Assembly (NCBI GenBank): GCA_027924645.1
Contig: BSBN01001017.1
Coordinates: 3,994,501 to 4,058,500, forward strand
Source of the DNA: Cunninghamia lanceolata
Lineage: Eukaryota > Streptophyta > Pinopsida > Cupressales > Cupressaceae
DNA: 64,000 bases
Direction: 5' to 3'
Positions 23,514 through 34,577 of this stretch are shown here, one piece after another (the stretch's first letter is position 1; every line of letters begins with the position of its first letter). The notes under the pieces are model-generated. The model made no database searches and was not told the origin of the DNA. It worked only from the letters and a program-made list of their open reading frames with translations. A program made the translations under genes and the position numbers.

Positions 23514-25144
23514 TTCTCCCCCTCTAGAAACTAGGCTTCCTCCTGGAAGCTGTCAAAAAAAGATAAGGAAACAAAGTTTTCATCCTAATTGCATCCTCCC
23601 ATGTGGCAGAAGACTCATTATAGGAGTCCCATTGGACCTTGACTTGGTCTAGCTATCGACCTCACAAGGCCAATGTTTGTTGATTCAAAATGTGAACTGG
23701 TTCCAGTATTAGCTATCCATCCTATGCCACCTGTAAAGCATCAACACAAGAGAAGTATTTGCAGCACCTGAATGAAAAAGAATAGAAACAGTAACCTTAC
23801 CAATTTTCCCAGGAACCTCTATTACCAATGCCTGATGTTCTGATTCCCGATTTTCAGTCGCTGCAAAAACCTGATGAGATATGCCCACATCTCCTACTGT
23901 AGGTTCTGAATTTGTCGACTGATGAACTCCTGAAGCTGCATTTCTTTGACTACATTCCCAAGCATAATGTCCCTTCCTACCACAATTAAAACAAGGACCT
24001 TTTGGTGGTGTCGAAAATTGAAAGGCTGATCTACCAGTGCTAGCCTGACTACCACGATAACTCTACTGTGGTCGAGATGAACCTACAAACTATGTTTGAT
24101 TTCTCTATCCCCCTTTATGGGAAGGAGCTTGCCAAGATTTGACTGGGCCTCCTTGAGCTGACTTAGTTTCTTGGCTAGGTTGTGACTGTGTTGATCTAGT
24201 AGGATAAGAATTTGACCTATTTCCATTACTAAAGCGGAATTGATTGTGGTTCTGATACTGAGATGAATTCTGATGGTGATCATAATGTTTCAATTGAATT
24301 TCTTCTACAATAAGTACCTTTTCAGCTACCTACTTCACAGTAGTAGGCTCAGATAAATGAACCGATCCTACAATGTTATGATTAAGCCCTCTGATAAAAT
24401 GGTTTACCATTAACTTCTCATCCTAAATATAATCAACATACTAAGACAACTCAAAGAACTTATTCTCATATATTGTGCCACGATGAGAACTCTTTGTTGG
24501 AGATCATGAAACTCATCAATTTTCTGTTGTCGAAAATGATCAAAAATATATCTCTTCTTGAAAATCTCTAAGAAAACTTCCCAAGTTATACTCTCCGGAG
24601 TCAAATACCTTTTTCTTTCCTCCTGTCGCCACCAAGTGTCTGCACTATCCTTGAGAAGGTGAATGGTCAATCTAGCCTTAAGATGGCTCTCGTAACTTTT
24701 CAATGCAAAACTTTTCTCAAAACTGATTAGCTAAGATTCTACCTCTGATCCATCAGTAGATCCGAAAAAATGTTGTGGTTGTAATCGAAGAAAGTCTCAG
24801 ATTAACCTATCAATATCCATAGAAACCTCCTTCTCTACTCGAGTACCATGAGGAGGTGGTGAATAATGTCCTGATTCTCCATCCTCTGAATGAGCTACTA
24901 TACTACGACGAGGACTTCTACTATGTTCCTGGGGTAAAGAATGATCTGTCCAACTGAATTATGCTAATTTTGATTATTCGATATTAGCAACCTTTCTTGA
25001 ATTACATTCACAAAATTCTGTAGGACCTGTAGTATTTGAGGTCCAAGGTCGATCGGTTCTCCAGATCGATTTGATGACATACTACACACCAGAAAAGCGG
25101 GTTTAATATTTGTAATATTTTTACCCCAAAACTCCTGAGTGTTG
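23514..25144 (-). pseudogene. chromovirus gag, protease start and chromodomain remnant
   Basis: Gag begins with MSSNRSGEPIDL at 25080, about 90 bases after the primer-binding site once the insertion is removed. The best gag block (24703-24410) reads LKDSADTWWRQEERKRYLTP, the Retrotrans_gag signature. The zinc knuckle CFNCGRKGHYAWEC lies near 23950-24000. A protease-like HSGAANTS follows (near 23770), where DSGA would be expected, so the catalytic Asp is lost. About 100 bases later the frame reads VKVQWDSYNESSATWEDAI (about 23580-23650), the end of a chromodomain that normally sits at the integrase C-terminus and directs insertion to heterochromatin. Everything between protease and chromodomain has been deleted. 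Several stops and frameshifts occur. Confidence 0.75.
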
Positions 25145-27863
25145 TGGTGGTGTTCACCTGGGATTTGGGTTTTGATTCGAGTTTGTAGATTCCTGTGTGT
25201 GTTTCTTCAAACCCTTAGTGCCCTGGTTTAAATTGTTCCTCCATTTGCATGTAGTGTTTTACCGCCTTTTCCTGTTGCACTCATGAAAAATGTTAAGTCT
25301 TGTATATGCAAATGCAAGTTGCATGTAGGTAGGCTTGTGAAATCTTAATCGACTTCCATAAAATGTTGAAAATTCTGCACTTGTATGCATTTTCAATTGC
25401 ATATCGGGTTCAAGGTGGAAGATACATTGAGGGAATATTCTGTAGAAGATCCTGTGTTTGTATATGCAGGAATGAATGTATGTCAATAGACATTGGGTCT
25501 TATGCAATGAAAAATATACAAGGAGGCCCGATATACATCTGCTACAGTGTAAAGGTTCATCGCCAGCACATACAATGAAAAATGTATAAGGGTGAATGTA
25601 TCTCTAACATACAAGTCAACATGTAGGCGTTGAAAGATACAATGAAAGTATGCATTCATCGAATATTTTGTCGCAGATTCCGCAGTTGTATGAAGGGGTT
25701 TGTATATTTGTGTTTGTATAGTTGACATACAAACAAATATACATTTGCTACAGTGCGGCAGAGGTGATGCATGTGGTAGGGCCCGCAGGTATATGCAAGC
25801 AAGTTTGTATATTCGGCGTATAGGAGAGGTAGATACAAGGTTGAATGTATGTTTGACATACATTGGCGACATACAACAGGGAATCTATATCGCATATCCT
25901 AAAAGATTCCTTGCTTGTATGTTAGGGGATTTGTATGTTTGCATATACATGCCGATATACAAAAAGAGGACATACATTCTAGACCCGAGGGATAAATCAG
26001 ATGAAGTTAATAATATTTCAGGTCCGCTGCATGTATATTGGGCACTTGTATGTGCCAATATACATTGCGAAGGTACAAAGGCTAGATACAAGCCAGATTT
26101 CAAAACAACTTCAAGTGCCTCATTAAAATTTGAAATCCGCCTTGTATGTATGAGGCGAATGTATATGCAATTATACATTTGAAGATATGCAAAAGGAGAG
26201 ACATGCAATCTAGATGCGATGGAGGAATAAGGTGCAGTGAATGAAATTTGGTGTCCATGGGTTGTATAAAGCGCTTGTAAATGCTGATATACAAGCCGAT
26301 GTGCGGTAAAAGGGATACAAGCCAGATTTGAACTGATTCTCAAATTGTTCTAATAAAATTTGAGGTTTGACTTGTATATCAGGTGTTTGTATATGCTTTT
26401 CAGCATGCATATACAAGGCGAAAAGGGCAAAATAAAGGTGCAAAAGGCCAGCGATAGAATCATGGGGTGCCTACGTGGCACGATTTCGTTGGCTAGTGGC
26501 TCTTCATACATATTTTGGGACCGTTGATCTTGGCGATGGGTTTTCAGATCAATGGTCGGGTTTTGAACCTTCTGCGATGGTTTTTTTCCTTGCGTTTGCG
26601 GTCATTTTTTGAGTAGGAATTTTCCATGGGTGCGCTGTTACTGTTTTCGGGAGGAGCTGCCGGTGGTTGAGACATTTATGGTAGGATTGCGGATAGGCAT
26701 GGGCCAGTGGTTGAACGGTCAAGTACCTGATTTGTGACGGGGAGTCTTCCAGCGACGGCACAGGGCTTGAGCTTAACCATTCCTCGCCCTTCTCTTACTT
26801 CTTCCCGTTTTGTCCCCGGCTGCATTTATTATTTTGAGCGCCATGTCTCACGATGCATTGTATCTGGCAAATTTTTAATTAGCCTTGTAATTAATTTTGT
26901 TGAGTTCATGGTTTTGCTATAAAAAGCAAACCGTGTTACTCTTTTGTTGTTGTTGAAAACTGGACAAACTTCTGGCTCTGTGATACAATACAACTTAGTT
27001 GGTGGCCCTGTCCTGAAAGTTCTGTGAGTTTATGAGTCTCATGTTGTGTGTTTCATGCATAATTTAACTGGTTTCATGTTGTTTTATATGAGAAATGCAC
27101 TGATTGCATGTGTTTAATCATTTGTCTCTAAGTTGTGGCTGTATTTTCTTTTGAGTCTAAATAACTAAGGGTTATTTATGATTTAGGAATATGGGTTTTT
27201 TGTATTGACTGTTTAATCTCCTACCTTTGTTCAAAGGACAAATTAAAAGTTTCAGATTAATCATTAAGAAAAAATGTTGCAGCAAGGATTCCTTTAAGTA
27301 TGAATGACTAAACACTCTGTTTTGGGAGATATCTGTAAGGCAGATATAATAAAATCCCCTTGATACCCAGTCTTTGATATATGTTTATGCTGACCATTCA
27401 CATGTGTATGTCTACTGACTCCAAGCCCTGGATAGGCACCAATCTAGCCTTGCATTGAGATTACACTCTAGGTCCTAGTTTTACATCCAAATATAAATCA
27501 AACTCAAACTTCGTGAACAAACCTTTAGGACATTAGAAGTAGTTTTAGGATCCAAAATCCTCTGTCTACAACTGAACATAGGCCCAAAGCTAGCCCCTTT
27601 GCACTTCTCTCACAGTTTTGGTCTGCTTAATAGAGGATTTATCTGCTTTGTGTCAACATCCCAGCAAATAAATAGATGCATTTTATAGATGTTGAATAGG
27701 GAATACCCCCTTTGGTTTTGTAGAGCCTAAAGAAGAAGAGGAGATATTTATAGAGTCTATCTCCTATACTGTTGGCCCCTGGCCCGGGTATCCTGTTGAT
27801 CAATGATGGCTATTTTATAGGGATTATTGGGAATAAGCATCCAGTCTGGGAAAATAACCAACA
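25145..27863 (+). repeat. 5' LTR of the Tat-like element
   Basis: 2719 bp, starting TGGTGGTGTTCACC and ending AATAACCAACA. A TATA box at 26918 puts U3 at roughly the first 1.8 kb. Much of U3 (about 25300-26430) is studded with TGTATAT and its inverse ATATACA in both orientations, which creates many overlapping spurious frames on both strands (for example 25483-25872 minus and 25700-26182 plus), all repeated in the other LTR and none genic. Confidence 0.93.
26918..26925 (+). promoter_or_regulatory. TATA box of the Tat-like 5' LTR
   Basis: TATAAAAA in the context TTTTGCTATAAAAAGCAAAC, a good match to a plant TATA box. The same site is kept in the 3' LTR near 36347-36354. Transcription would start about 30 bases downstream, making the first 1.8 kb U3 and the last 0.9 kb R plus U5. 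Confidence 0.6.
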
Positions 27864-27868
27864 AAGTT

Positions 27869-27882
27869 TGGCGACTCCGCTG
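27869..27882 (+). promoter_or_regulatory. primer-binding site, tRNA-Arg type
   Basis: TGGCGACTCCGCTG starts six bases after the 5' LTR end. It is the reverse complement of the 3' end of plant tRNA-Arg(ACG) including CCA (...CAGCGGAGTCG-CCA), the primer used by Tat/Ogre elements. Confidence 0.88.
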
Positions 27883-27982
27883 ATGAATACTTGTAAAAGA
27901 ACCCTGATTTTAAAAGAAAACAATTTCTAGTAATAGGTGGTGACTCCGAACCAATCTCCCAACCGGTAAAGTAAAAATTTGT

Positions 27983-29930
27983 ATGCAAGGGAGAAGATCC
28001 CAGTGTAATACTCTGTTTGAAGAGTTGCCCACAAAAATGATGTATAGGAAAAAGGGGATTGTTCGAGCCAGTCAAGATGGTTCTCCTAGCCCCAAGAAAA
28101 ATAAATTTGTTCAGGACAATCCAGGATCTTCAGAGCAGACAATACCTTTTTTTTCAAACACTAAGGCTGAAATTCAGAATGTGTATGAGAGACAACAGGG
28201 TGGTGGATTGAGAATAAGGTCAGAAGTGTTTCAAGAACGCCCTTTCCATGACTCCCCTGACAGATTTGAAGAAGCTGAATCCCTAAGGGATGATGATAAT
28301 GATGATTAGAATGTGATAAAACCGTCCTCTTCTATGCCTAGAGAGGAGGAACTAGCTGATGAAATTAAGAGCTTAAGGGCAGAATTAGAATATCTGCAAG
28401 CAGTGAAAATCAGAGATGACATGAGATAGAAAGTGCAAGCCCTGAGAGTTGCTCAGAATGATTCAATTCCTACCCTTGAAAATACAAATGTGCAGAGAAA
28501 TCAGCAAAGGAATGAGGTCCAGGATCAGCGTAATGATCAAAGACAGAATGCAAATAACATAAGAGCTCCATTAAATAATGTAAGAAATCAGAATGCAAAT
28601 AAAAATGCCAATGCTAACCAATTTGGTAGACAGCCAATGCAGTTGGACAGATTCAGACAACTGGTTTTTGATGGCATTCTTGGTTATCCAAATCCTATTG
28701 ATAAACATGTGAGGCTGCAAGTGCCTATATTTTTAGGAAATAATACTGTGTCAGGTGAGGATCATTTAAAAGATTTTCAGAATATCATGGACAACTTTGA
28801 GGTTGAGCATGAGGATGTTTTCATGAAATCATTCATGCAATCCTTAGTTGATGAAGCCAAGGAATGGTACAAAGGTCTGCCTGACAGAAGCATTTCATCA
28901 TGGGATGAATTTAGGAGAATATTCAAGGAACAATATGGTGACAAAACGGATCCTAGTTTCTTCATTAATGAATTTACTGGCATTGCCAAAGGATCAAATG
29001 AACAAGTTATTGATTTCAATGCTAGATTCATGAAGGTATTGAACAAATTGCCACAGGATTTGAGGCCTAATGAACCTATGTTTATAGTGTTGTACATAAA
29101 TGCTTTTGATGCCAAGACAGCTTATGGATTAAGAGACAAGGGACCTCACAGCCTCATAGATGACTTCAAAATAGCAACTAATATTCAAAATAACAGGAAG
29201 GCGTCTGGTAAGACAAATAGAAGGGATGATGTGAAAATTCTGCAAAATCCAAACACTAAATCTCAGAGTATCCAAGGTAATGCATCTACTTCTGAGGATA
29301 AAATAGATAAATTAACAAATGTTGTTAAGGACCTAAGTTATAGAATAGCTAAAAATGAAAAGGGGATAGGTCCTGATAGGCCAGTTTACCAAAGGCAAGA
29401 AAGAAGACCATCATTACATGATATGCCATATCACACTAATTGGCGTGATGGTAAACCCGTCCTCCTGCACAGCAATACAAATCCAAGAGCTCAGAATACA
29501 AAGGAAACTCCTGATCCTTTGAAGAAAGCTATAAATATTGTTAATGACACCCCATGGTGTATAATCTGCCAAATGCCCCATTCACAGTCACAATGTATGA
29601 TTGCTTAGTCTCTATATAATAATGTTGTCGCCTGTGATGAATGCAATGAGCCGCATTGCATGGAAGATGATAATGTCAATATGCTATCTACAAACAGAGG
29701 ATACTCTTCTCATGATGCTGATGCAAATGCGAATGATGAGATGTAGGTCTATCAGCAGTTTCCTTATGACGAAGATGAGGAAGACAGCTACGCTTATGCT
29801 CAGGATTCACATAATTTTTTGAATAGTTTGAGGAGACCTTCTGATGAAGAAATTAGAGCCCTCACAGCTACAGCAATAGCTCAAGTCAAAAGTAATTACA
29901 ATCTCAGGGGTAAAGCTCAGGTAGGTAAGT
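27983..29930 (+). pseudogene. gag of the Tat-like element
   Basis: One reading frame with TAG stops at 28307, 28427, 29606 and 29744. The N-terminal part (27983 onward) is basic and Ser/Pro-rich, then an acidic stretch and a coiled-coil-like segment (ADEIKSLRAELEYLQ). The core of the capsid-type gag domain spans about 28660-29200, with VPIFLGNNTVSGEDHLKDF, AKEWYKGLPDRSISSWDEF and FMKVLNKLP. An Asn/Gln-rich linker precedes it. No CCHC zinc knuckle is visible, only CIICQMPHSQSQC near 29560-29600, a possible degenerate Cys/His motif. The product would package element RNA. Around 29930 the frame shifts into the protease frame. Confidence 0.85.
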
Positions 29931-29957
29931 GGTACACCTCAACCAGAGAACACTTTT

Positions 29958-30740
29958 GTGAGCCAACCAGTGCAAAATTATAAGGGGACTGAAACATATA
30001 AGAAACAATGGAACAATAATAAACAAGGTTTTAAGCAAAAAATAGAGAATATAGTTCCCCATGCTGAGGATCAAAATAAACATCTTCAGATCAAAGATGA
30101 CAGTCAAGGAGCCGTAAAAGCTAAAGCTGGATCATCCCAGGATAAAGGTAAAACGGTGGAGCAAGCTACATCTATCATACAAAATTATGCTCCATTTGAC
30201 ATGACTCAGGTATTATCGCAGATAAAAGTCTCTGTTCCACTGATGGAACTGATGAAAGTAGAAGAATTTAAAAATAAAGCAGTATCCCTGATTTCAGGTG
30301 TACCTTGTCAAGCCAAGCAGAATGATGAACCTCAGGCCAAGAAACAGGCCCTGTACATTGAAGAAGATGAGGTTCCTAAAGTGTATTTGGGGATGACCAT
30401 GATAAAGTGCCCTTCACAAGTGGAGCCATTTTATATCTCCCTTGTCATTAATGGAAAAATAATTAAGAACTGTATGCTCGACTCAGGAGCATCAACAAAT
30501 ATCATGCCTTTAGCCATCATGCAGCAAGTAGGGTTAAAGATAGATAAGGCATGTGGGAAGTGCTATGCCATGGATGCTAGGGAGGTAACTGTCATTGGAA
30601 TTATCAAAGATGTCGATTTCAAACTGGTAGCATATCCTGAAAAGACCTACAAAATGAACATAACAGTTGTTGATATCAAGCCACAGTATGGCATGTTGCT
30701 GTCAAGAAGGTGGGCAGCGTTGATTGGTGGAAGTATGTAA
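29958..30740 (+). pseudogene. protease region of the Tat-like element
   Basis: Residues 160-260 of this segment form an aspartic protease: LDSGASTNIMP (30477-30509) holds the catalytic Asp, and VVDIKPQYGMLLSRRWA is the usual C-terminal block. The first 150 residues are a Lys/Gln-rich linker with a MELMKVEEF motif common in this element group. The frame ends at TAA 30738-30740 in the reading GGSM-stop-LDLSYTMIP, where CAA (Gln) would fit, and continues in the same frame into the RNase H segment. It would cut the Gag-Pol precursor. Confidence 0.85.
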
Positions 30741-30758
30741 TTAGATCTGTCATACACT

Positions 30759-31475
30759 ATGATCCCTATGAATGGTAGGAATGCCAAACTGATCAGGGAG
30801 GAAAGATCATCAGAGATAGTGGAGAATCAAGAATCAGAGGAACAGATATGCTTTGTGAACACCGACTGTGATAATTTCAGAGTTGTCTCAGATGTTAAAG
30901 AAGGTAAAGAGGGAGACATGTGCATTCAAAAGTCTGATCAACAGGGCCTCTGGACCATGTATTTTGATGGAGCTTGTTCGAAAGAAGGCTCTGGTGCTGG
31001 GATTGTATTTCTGTCTCCATCTGGTAAACTTCTAAAATTCTCTTTCTTGTTGAAGTTTGCCTGTACAAATAATATTGCAGAGTATGAGGCTATGTTATTA
31101 GGATTGAATGTCGTGTTGAAGCATGGAATGAAGATGCTCAAGGTATTTGGTGATTCAGAGCTAGTTGTTTCCCAAGTTAGGGATAAGCATGCATCAAAAA
31201 ATAAGAGGTTAAAGCAATATAAGCATGTTGTTTGGGATACAATCAAATTGTTTGATGCCTTCTCTATAAATTGGATAGAAAGAGCAAAAAATGTCAGGGC
31301 AGATTTTCTAGCTAATGTAGCTGTAAGGCCAAATGATATAACTCTGTCAGATGTAACAAATGTTGAGGTCAAACTTAGACCTGCAGTGCCAGATAATGTA
31401 TGCATCTGGCAAGTGTTTGATGATGATAAAAATTTACTGAGATTTCTGCATTGTATTGATGAATATGAGAACTAG
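30759..31475 (+). pseudogene. additional RNase H placed upstream of reverse transcriptase
   Basis: An RNase H fold of the type found in plant Tat elements: MYFDGACSKEGSGAG (from about 30957), NIAEYEAML, FGDSELVVSQV and NVRADFLANV (to about 31335). All four acidic residues (D, E, D, D) are present. It is in the same frame as the protease before it and the RT start after it, and is separated from RT by TAG stops at 31473, 31488 and 31545. In the Tat-lineage elements I know, the extra RNase H is usually drawn between the Ty3-type RNase H and integrase, so its position here is notable. It would degrade RNA in RNA-DNA hybrids during reverse transcription. Confidence 0.85.
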
Positions 31476-31559
31476 GAAATGGATTTTTAGAATTTTGTAG
31501 AGGTAGTAGATGGGAAAGAAACTCTCCTAGGGAAGGAAGTAATTTAGCTAAAGACAAAT

Positions 31560-33337
31560 AAAATCCCTAGAGGGCTAGTTGCTTTAGAGAGAGTTTTTGA
31601 CAATAGGGACCAACTCGTCACAAAGTCATCTCCAACAAACAAGAATGATTTAGAAGAGATAAATTTGGGGACATCTCATGCTCCTAAAAGGGTATACATT
31701 GGCAAACAACTCAAACCACATATCAGATCTATGCTGATTGCATTACTGAGAAAGTATAAACATGTTTTTGCTTGGTCATATGAGGAACTGAAAGCTTATA
31801 GAGAGGATTTATTTCAGCATGAAATCCCTTTGAAGCCTGGAGCTAAACCATTTAGACAAAAGCAGAGGCCTATCAACCCAACTTTAGCTCCTAAAATGCA
31901 GGAAGAACTCATGAAGCTTAGGCATCTGGAATAATCATACCTATCAGACATTCAACTTGGGTGTCTAACCTTGTCCCAGTCAGAAAAAAGAATGTTGACA
32001 TCAGACTTTGTGTGGATTTTAGAAATTTAAATGTGTCTTCTTTGAAAGACAATTATCCATTGCCAAACATGGAGGCCATGTTGTAGAAGGTGACTGGTTG
32101 TGAGCTTCTATCTATGATGGATGGATTCTCAAGATACAATCAAGTGAAAGTGAAGGAGTCAGAACAGTTCAAGACTGCTTTCACTACTCCATGGGGAACA
32201 TATGTATATGTTAGGATGCCATTTGGACTGACAAATGCATATGCCACATTTCAGAGGGCCATGGATGTGGCTTTTGCAGGATTGATTGATTCAATCTTGG
32301 CTGTGTATCAAGGTGACTTAACTGCCTTTTCAAAGAAAGAAGAACAACACTGTTTGCATTTGGAACAAATTTTTATTAGAGCATTAGAGTATGGCATCTC
32401 ATTCAACCTAAAGAAATGTGCTTTTGGGGTTGTAGAAGGAAAACTGCTTGGACACATTGTTTCCAAGGATGGAGTCAGGATCGATCCTGAAAGGGTAGCT
32501 GCAATTGACAAAATCCAGATGCCTAAAATGGTAAAAGGTGTTCAGTCCTTCTTTGGACAGATTAATTTTGTTAGGAGATTTGTTCCTAATTTTGCAGAAA
32601 CCACCAAGGAGATCTCTAAAATGCTGAAGAAGAATGCAATTGTCAAATGGGAAGATGAAGCAACCAAATCATTTCAAGACATAAAGGAGGCAATAAAGAT
32701 GGCTCCTATTTTAAAATCTCCAGATTTTTCTAGGCCATTTCAATTGTTTTCATTTGCTTCTTTCCATACTGTTGTTGCATGCCTATTGCAAAAAAATGAA
32801 GAAGGGTTTGAACAGCCTATAGCTTTCTTTAGTAGGTCATTGCAGGCTGCTGAATTAAAGTATGATATAATGGAGAAGTAGACATATGCATTGGTCAGAG
32901 CAGTCAAGAGCTTCAGGCCCTATTTGGTAGGCTCACAAGTAATTGCATATGTGCCTCATGCAGCAGTCAAAGATATATTTACTCAGCAAGAGGTAACTGG
33001 AAGAAGATGCAGGTGGATAAACAAACTGCAGGAGTTCAACATTGAAATACAAATCACAAATTTGGTAAGACGACAAGGTTTAGCAAAGCTAATGACACAG
33101 TCAAATCTAGAGGCATGCCGAGTGAATGAAGTGCATAATGAGGTTATAAATATGTCAGAATCTGAATGGTATAGGGACATAATATACTATTTGCAGAATT
33201 TTAACTGTCCTTCCCACTTTAATGATAGTCAGAAAAGGACTTTGAAGCTACAGGCTATTAAATACATCATTGTTCAAGGAGAGCTATATTGGAGAAATCA
33301 TGATGGTGTGTTACTCAGGTGTGTTGATGAAAATTAG
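31560..33337 (+). pseudogene. reverse transcriptase and degenerate Ty3-type RNase H
   Basis: RT starts near KRVYIGKQLKPHIR (31685); a frameshift at about 31925 moves it from the protease frame to the next. Later motifs are LCVDFRNLN, YPLPNMEAML (TAG 32084), MMDGFSRYNQ, MPFGLTNAYATFQRAMD and LLGHIVSKDGVRIDPERV. The catalytic box reads YQGD at 32306-32317 instead of YxDD, so polymerase activity is lost. The following RNase H (about 32710-32990) keeps PIAFFSRSLQAAELKYD but lacks the usual acidic residues (LFSFASFH, VPHAAV), consistent with its replacement by the upstream RNase H. TAG at 32879 falls in EK-stop-TYALV. The segment runs into the integrase zinc-binding region and stops with TAG at 33335. 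Confidence 0.88.
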
Positions 33338-34420
33338 GCCAAAGATATTCTCAGTGACATGCACAATGTAGTATATGGTGGACATTATACTGCCTAGACA
33401 ACATCCCACAAAATTCTTAGAGCAGGCTACTGGTGGCCAACTCTTTTCTCAGATGCACATAGAATGGTAAGAAGGTGTGATCCTTGTCAGAGGTTCTCAG
33501 GAAGGCTAAAATACGGAGGTGCATTGCCCCTTAAGATTGTAACTATAGAAGCTCCATTTCAGCAATGGGGAATTGATTTTATAGGGGAAATCTCAAAAAA
33601 ATCAAGTGGAGGGCACAGTTGGATTCTGGTTGCCACTGATTATTTCACCAAATGGATCGAGGCCATCCTGACCAAAAGAGCTACCAATAAAGTGGTGATG
33701 GATTTTATTCTGGAAAATATTATTATTAGATTTTGAGTACTGATAAAATTAGTCACAGATAATGCTATGTGCTTCAGGTCTAGTGATTTTACTAATTTTT
33801 GCAGTAATTATGGAATTAATTTGTTACATGCATCACCATATCACCCACATGGAAACGGTCAGGCTGAGTCGAGCAACACAAGCCTCATGAAGATTGTAAA
33901 GAGAATGGTAGGTAAAAACAAAAGGGCTTGGGATTCAAAACTGAAAATGGCATTGTGGGCTGACAGAATAACAGTCAAGAAAGCAACTGGAAGATCTCCT
34001 TTTGAATTGGTATATGTAGTGGCTAAATTGCCTGTAAACAACTTTTTGCCAGTTTACAAATTCATACAAGAAAACATGGAGGAGATCGGAGATCCAATGA
34101 CTGAAAGAATCAATCAGCTGGTTGCACTAGATGAAGTGAGAAGGGAGGCACAGAAAACAAACATCAAAAGACAGGAAAGGGTAAAATATCTGTTTGATAA
34201 GAGAACTACAGAAAGAAAGTTTTAGAGAGGTGATTTGGTTCTTATATGGAATGCAAGGAACCAGGATAAGGGCAAACACGGTAAATTTGAGCCCTTGTGG
34301 GTGGGCCCGTATCAAATCAGCGACATTCATGGAGGAGATTCTTACTTTCTCCAGGCCCTAAGTGGTGAATTGTTGGAATTGCCAGTGCACGGTCAGTTCC
34401 TGAAGCTTTACTTCTTATAA
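33338..34420 (+). pseudogene. integrase of the Tat-like element
   Basis: An HHCC zinc-binding region (GGHYTA-stop-TTSHKIL, then CDPCQRFSG, about 33380-33495) precedes the catalytic core: WGIDFIGE (33567-33590), LVTDNAMCF (about 33752) and NGQAESSN (about 33856), giving the D, D, E triad. The C-terminal part reads GDLVLIWNARN...KFEPLWVGPYQI. It ends at 34420 without a chromodomain. Stops at 33395 (TAG), 33734 (TGA) and 34223 (TAG) lie in one otherwise continuous frame. It would join element DNA to the chromosome. Confidence 0.88.
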
Positions 34421-34577
34421 GGGTTATCTTCTGTGCACATTGTAAACTAAATGTAAATATTTTGTACATGCCCTATATAGTCGATTGTGTTTTGAGCTTT
34501 GGGTTTTGTCTGGTCTGCCCCGGAGTTGCTTGGTTCTCGCCACAGTCTTGCATCTGCACGTCCCCAGTCGGAGCCAC
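34421..34577 (+). other. 3' leader of the Tat-like element, no clear purine tract
   Basis: Between the integrase stop and the 3' LTR there is no run of purines next to the LTR start. Instead the last bases read CCCCAGTCGGAGCCAC, which resembles the 3' end of tRNA-Arg (CCCCAGCGGAGTCGCCA), an approximately inverted copy of the primer-binding site. The plus-strand primer may lie elsewhere or have decayed. Confidence 0.5.

Noticed and set aside
25483..26443. Overlapping 60-160-codon open frames on both strands
   Set aside because: They lie in the U3 of a retrotransposon LTR, recur in the other LTR, and come from dense TGTAT/ATACA words that lack stops. No domain or start context supports a gene.
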